Shown here one piece after another: positions 4,773-6,013 of a stretch of 6,013 nt of DNA; the first letter of the stretch is position 1, and the number at the start of each line of letters is the position of its first letter. The translations under genes and the position numbers were made by a program. The notes beneath the pieces are model-generated. The model was not told the origin of the DNA, searched no databases, and saw only the letters and a list, made by a program, of their open reading frames with translations. This DNA comes from Burkholderiales bacterium (lineage in GTDB: Bacteria > Pseudomonadota > Gammaproteobacteria > Burkholderiales > SG8-39), in assembly GCA_017880745.1 (NCBI GenBank), contig JADGRR010000211.1, positions 1-6,013 on the forward strand, in the 5' to 3' direction.

Positions 4773-5825
4773 ATGAATGCACCTGCCACTGTCCCATTTC
4801 GCCTCACCCAGTTCTCCCATGGCGGCGGCTGCGGCTGCAAGATCGCGCCCGGAATACTCACCGAACTGCTGGCGGCCACGCCGCTGCGCGCCCTGCCGAA
4901 GGACCTGCTGGTGGGCACGGAGTCGAGCGACGACGCCGCGGTGTATCGCCTGAACGACAGCCAGGCGCTGGTCGCGACCACGGATTTTTTTACGCCCATC
5001 GTCGATGATCCGTACGACTTCGGTCGCATCGCCGCAACCAACGCGCTGTCGGACATCTACGCCATGGGCGGCTACCCGATCATGGCGCTGGCGATCGTCG
5101 GCATGCCGCTCGACAAACTGCCGGTTGAAGTAATCCAGAAGATCCTCGCCGGCGGCGAATCGGTGTGCGCCGAAGCCGGAATACCGATTGCCGGCGGGCA
5201 TTCCATCGACGTGCTCGAACCGATCTACGGCCTCGTGGGCCTGGGCCTGGTGCATCCGGACCGGGTCAAGCGCAACGACCGCGCGATGGAGGGCGATGTG
5301 CTGATCCTGGGCAAGCCCCTGGGCGTGGGCATCCTGTCGGCGGCGCTGAAAAAGGGCACGCTCTCGGCTGCCGGCTACGCGCAGATGATCGCCGCCACCA
5401 CCAAGCTCAATACCCCTGGCACCGCCCTCGGGGCGCTGCCAGGGGTGCACGCGATGACCGACGTCACCGGTTTCGGCCTCGCCGGACACTTGCTGGAAAT
5501 CTGCCGCGGCTCCAAGCTCGGCGCGCGCGTGCGTTTTGATCAATTGCCCATCATCGATGAGGCGCTGGCATGGGCCAGGGAAGGCACCAAGACGGGCGCG
5601 ACCGATCGCAATTGGAGCGGCTTTGGCAGCGAGATTCGTCTGCGCGCCGGCGCGCCCGATCGGCAGCGCGCGCTCATCACCGATCCGCAGACCAGCGGCG
5701 GCCTGCTCATCGCCTGTTCGGCCGATACGGAGGCGCAGGTGTTGGCCGAATTCAGAAAGCACGGTTTCGATGCGGCGTGCCGCATCGGGCAAATGGTCGC
5801 GGGGCAGGGCGTCAGCGTGGAGTGA
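4773..5825 (+). CDS. selD: Selenide, water dikinase (selenophosphate synthetase)
   Basis: The enzyme makes selenophosphate from selenide, ATP and water, the selenium donor for SelU and for selenocysteine synthesis. The 350 residues match the family length (E. coli SelD has 347). The glycine-rich N-terminus HGGGCGCKIAP carries the catalytic Cys20 and Lys23, equivalent to E. coli Cys17 and Lys20, so this is the Cys form and not a selenoprotein. Other family motifs are SSDDAAVY (51-58), TTDFFTPIVDDPYDFGRIAATNALSDIYAMGG (split here: nucleotide and metal-binding Asp residues at 69-100), GGHSID (141-146), MTDVTGFGLAGHL (228-240) and TDPQTSGGLL (303-312). There is no frameshift or truncation. The neighbour selU, transcribed divergently, uses its product. 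Absence of selA, selB and tRNA-Sec from the window means selenocysteine use cannot be judged here. Confidence 0.97.
   Translation: MNAPATVPFRLTQFSHGGGCGCKIAPGILTELLAATPLRALPKDLLVGTESSDDAAVYRLNDSQALVATTDFFTPIVDDPYDFGRIAATNALSDIYAMGGYPIMALAIVGMPLDKLPVEVIQKILAGGESVCAEAGIPIAGGHSIDVLEPIYGLVGLGLVHPDRVKRNDRAMEGDVLILGKPLGVGILSAALKKGTLSAAGYAQMIAATTKLNTPGTALGALPGVHAMTDVTGFGLAGHLLEICRGSKLGARVRFDQLPIIDEALAWAREGTKTGATDRNWSGFGSEIRLRAGAPDRQRALITDPQTSGGLLIACSADTEAQVLAEFRKHGFDAACRIGQMVAGQGVSVE
5412..5446 (+). repeat. Strong hairpin inside the selD coding sequence
   Basis: ACCCCTGGCA (5412-5421) and TGCCAGGGGT (5437-5446) are exact reverse complements. Inside them, after a single C-C mismatch, CGCCC and GGGCG pair around a TCG loop. 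This gives 15 base pairs in 35 bases, within the codons for PGTALGALPGV. Most family members need not encode such pairing, so it may be a chance product of GC-rich codons or an mRNA structure. Confidence 0.6.
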
Positions 5826-5831
5826 GAGCTC

Positions 5832-5864
5832 AGAGGCCATTTCAGAATTACCGAAATGGCCTCT
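5832..5864 (+). terminator. Hairpin after selD, terminator-like but without T-run
   Basis: AGAGGCCATTTC (5832-5843) and GAAATGGCCTCT (5853-5864) form a perfect 12-bp stem with a 9-base loop, starting 7 bases after the selD stop. Position and strength suggest 3' end formation or mRNA protection. The following bases are AATACCGG, so a classical U-tract is missing. Confidence 0.6.
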
Positions 5865-5891
5865 AATACCGGCGAGCGTGAGCGTACGTGT

Positions 5892-5982
5892 TCCCTCATT
5901 GCGAAATGAACGTTTAACTCAGGCTGCAAGACGCGAACTGTTAATCCGCAGATCCCAGGTTCGAACTCTGGTCGGGGAGGCA
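5892..5982 (+). pseudogene. Decayed or partial tRNA-Asn(GUU)
   Basis: The 3' half is a clean tRNA. It has the anticodon loop CTGTTAA with anticodon GTT (5940-5942), a 5-base variable loop AGATC, T-arm CCAGG-TTCGAAC-TCTGG (5955-5971), acceptor strand TCGGGGA (5972-5978) and discriminator G (5979). The following GCA stands where CCA is expected. The 5' half is damaged. The anticodon stem has one mismatch (GCGAA against TCCGC), and a D-arm remnant CTCAG (5918-5922) has no matching partner. The only good acceptor partner, TCCCTCA (5892-5898; six of seven pairs including one wobble), is about 15 bases too far away. It could be a decayed gene with a small insertion, or a 3' tRNA fragment left as an attachment site. 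A functional tRNA seems unlikely. Confidence 0.55.
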
Positions 5983-5983
5983 C

Positions 5984-6001
5984 AACCGGCCGGTTTCGGC
6001 C
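5984..6001. repeat. Palindrome just after the tRNA remnant
   Basis: AACCGGCCGGTT (5984-5995) is a perfect 12-base palindrome. Overlapping it, GGCCG (5988-5992) and CGGCC (5997-6001) pair around GTTT. It starts 2 bases after the tRNA-like 3' end. It may be a remnant terminator of the tRNA gene. No T-run is seen before the window ends. Confidence 0.35.
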
Positions 6002-6013
6002 ATCAAGAGACCC

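Noticed and set aside
5412..5446. SECIS element in selD
   Set aside because: No in-frame TGA in the gene, and the catalytic position is Cys20; bacterial SECIS elements lie directly after the Sec codon.
4734..5840. Long open frame of 368 codons on the minus strand opposite selD
   Set aside because: Frame shadow of an unmistakable selD; typical of high-GC coding DNA.
5892..5982. Functional tRNA-Asn
   Set aside because: D-arm does not pair, the anticodon stem has a mismatch, the acceptor 5' strand is misplaced by about 15 bases and CCA reads GCA.

Overview
The window is a GC-rich stretch of bacterial chromosome. Gene content, protein style and the compact layout suggest a betaproteobacterium (Rhodocyclales or Nitrosomonadales type). 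That placement rests on recognising protein families, not on a phylogenetic test. I see five complete protein genes, one protein gene cut by the left edge, one decayed tRNA gene at the right edge, and an unusually palindrome-rich convergent intergenic region. No insertion sequence, phage gene, CRISPR array or toxin-antitoxin pair is visible.

Left block (1-1526, minus strand): a MoxR-type AAA+ ATPase is followed by the N-terminal 152 residues of a DUF58 protein, the usual two-gene core of MoxR operons. About 120 bases separate them and hold two facing copies of a short GC-rich repeat. The ATPase most likely starts at a TTG with a well placed GGAG. Divergent from it (1685-2608, plus) is a class II-type histone-deacetylase-like hydrolase with all metal and catalytic residues.

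Middle (2609-2955): 347 bases between convergent genes with no convincing gene. They contain a perfect 21-bp stem with a 7-base loop, a second 22-bp stem whose 7-base loop is the reverse complement of the first, a 9-bp stem, a 6-bp stem, and two copies of a 16-bp direct repeat. This looks like a cluster of dispersed palindromic repeat units. It is the least explained DNA in the window.

Right block (2956-5825): a selenium module. selD (plus) makes selenophosphate. Divergent from it, selU/mnmH (minus) uses selenophosphate to convert 2-thiouridine to 2-selenouridine in the tRNA wobble position. The last bases of selU overlap the start of a Crp/Fnr-type regulator (ATGA overlap), so the two are probably co-translated. 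No selA, selB or tRNA-Sec is seen here, so the visible use of selenium is tRNA modification. After selD come a hairpin and then a tRNA-Asn(GUU)-like sequence with an intact 3' half and a damaged 5' half.

Overall most of the window is ordinary. The items worth a second look are the palindrome cluster, the tRNA-Asn remnant, a strong hairpin inside selD, and the selU-regulator coupling.
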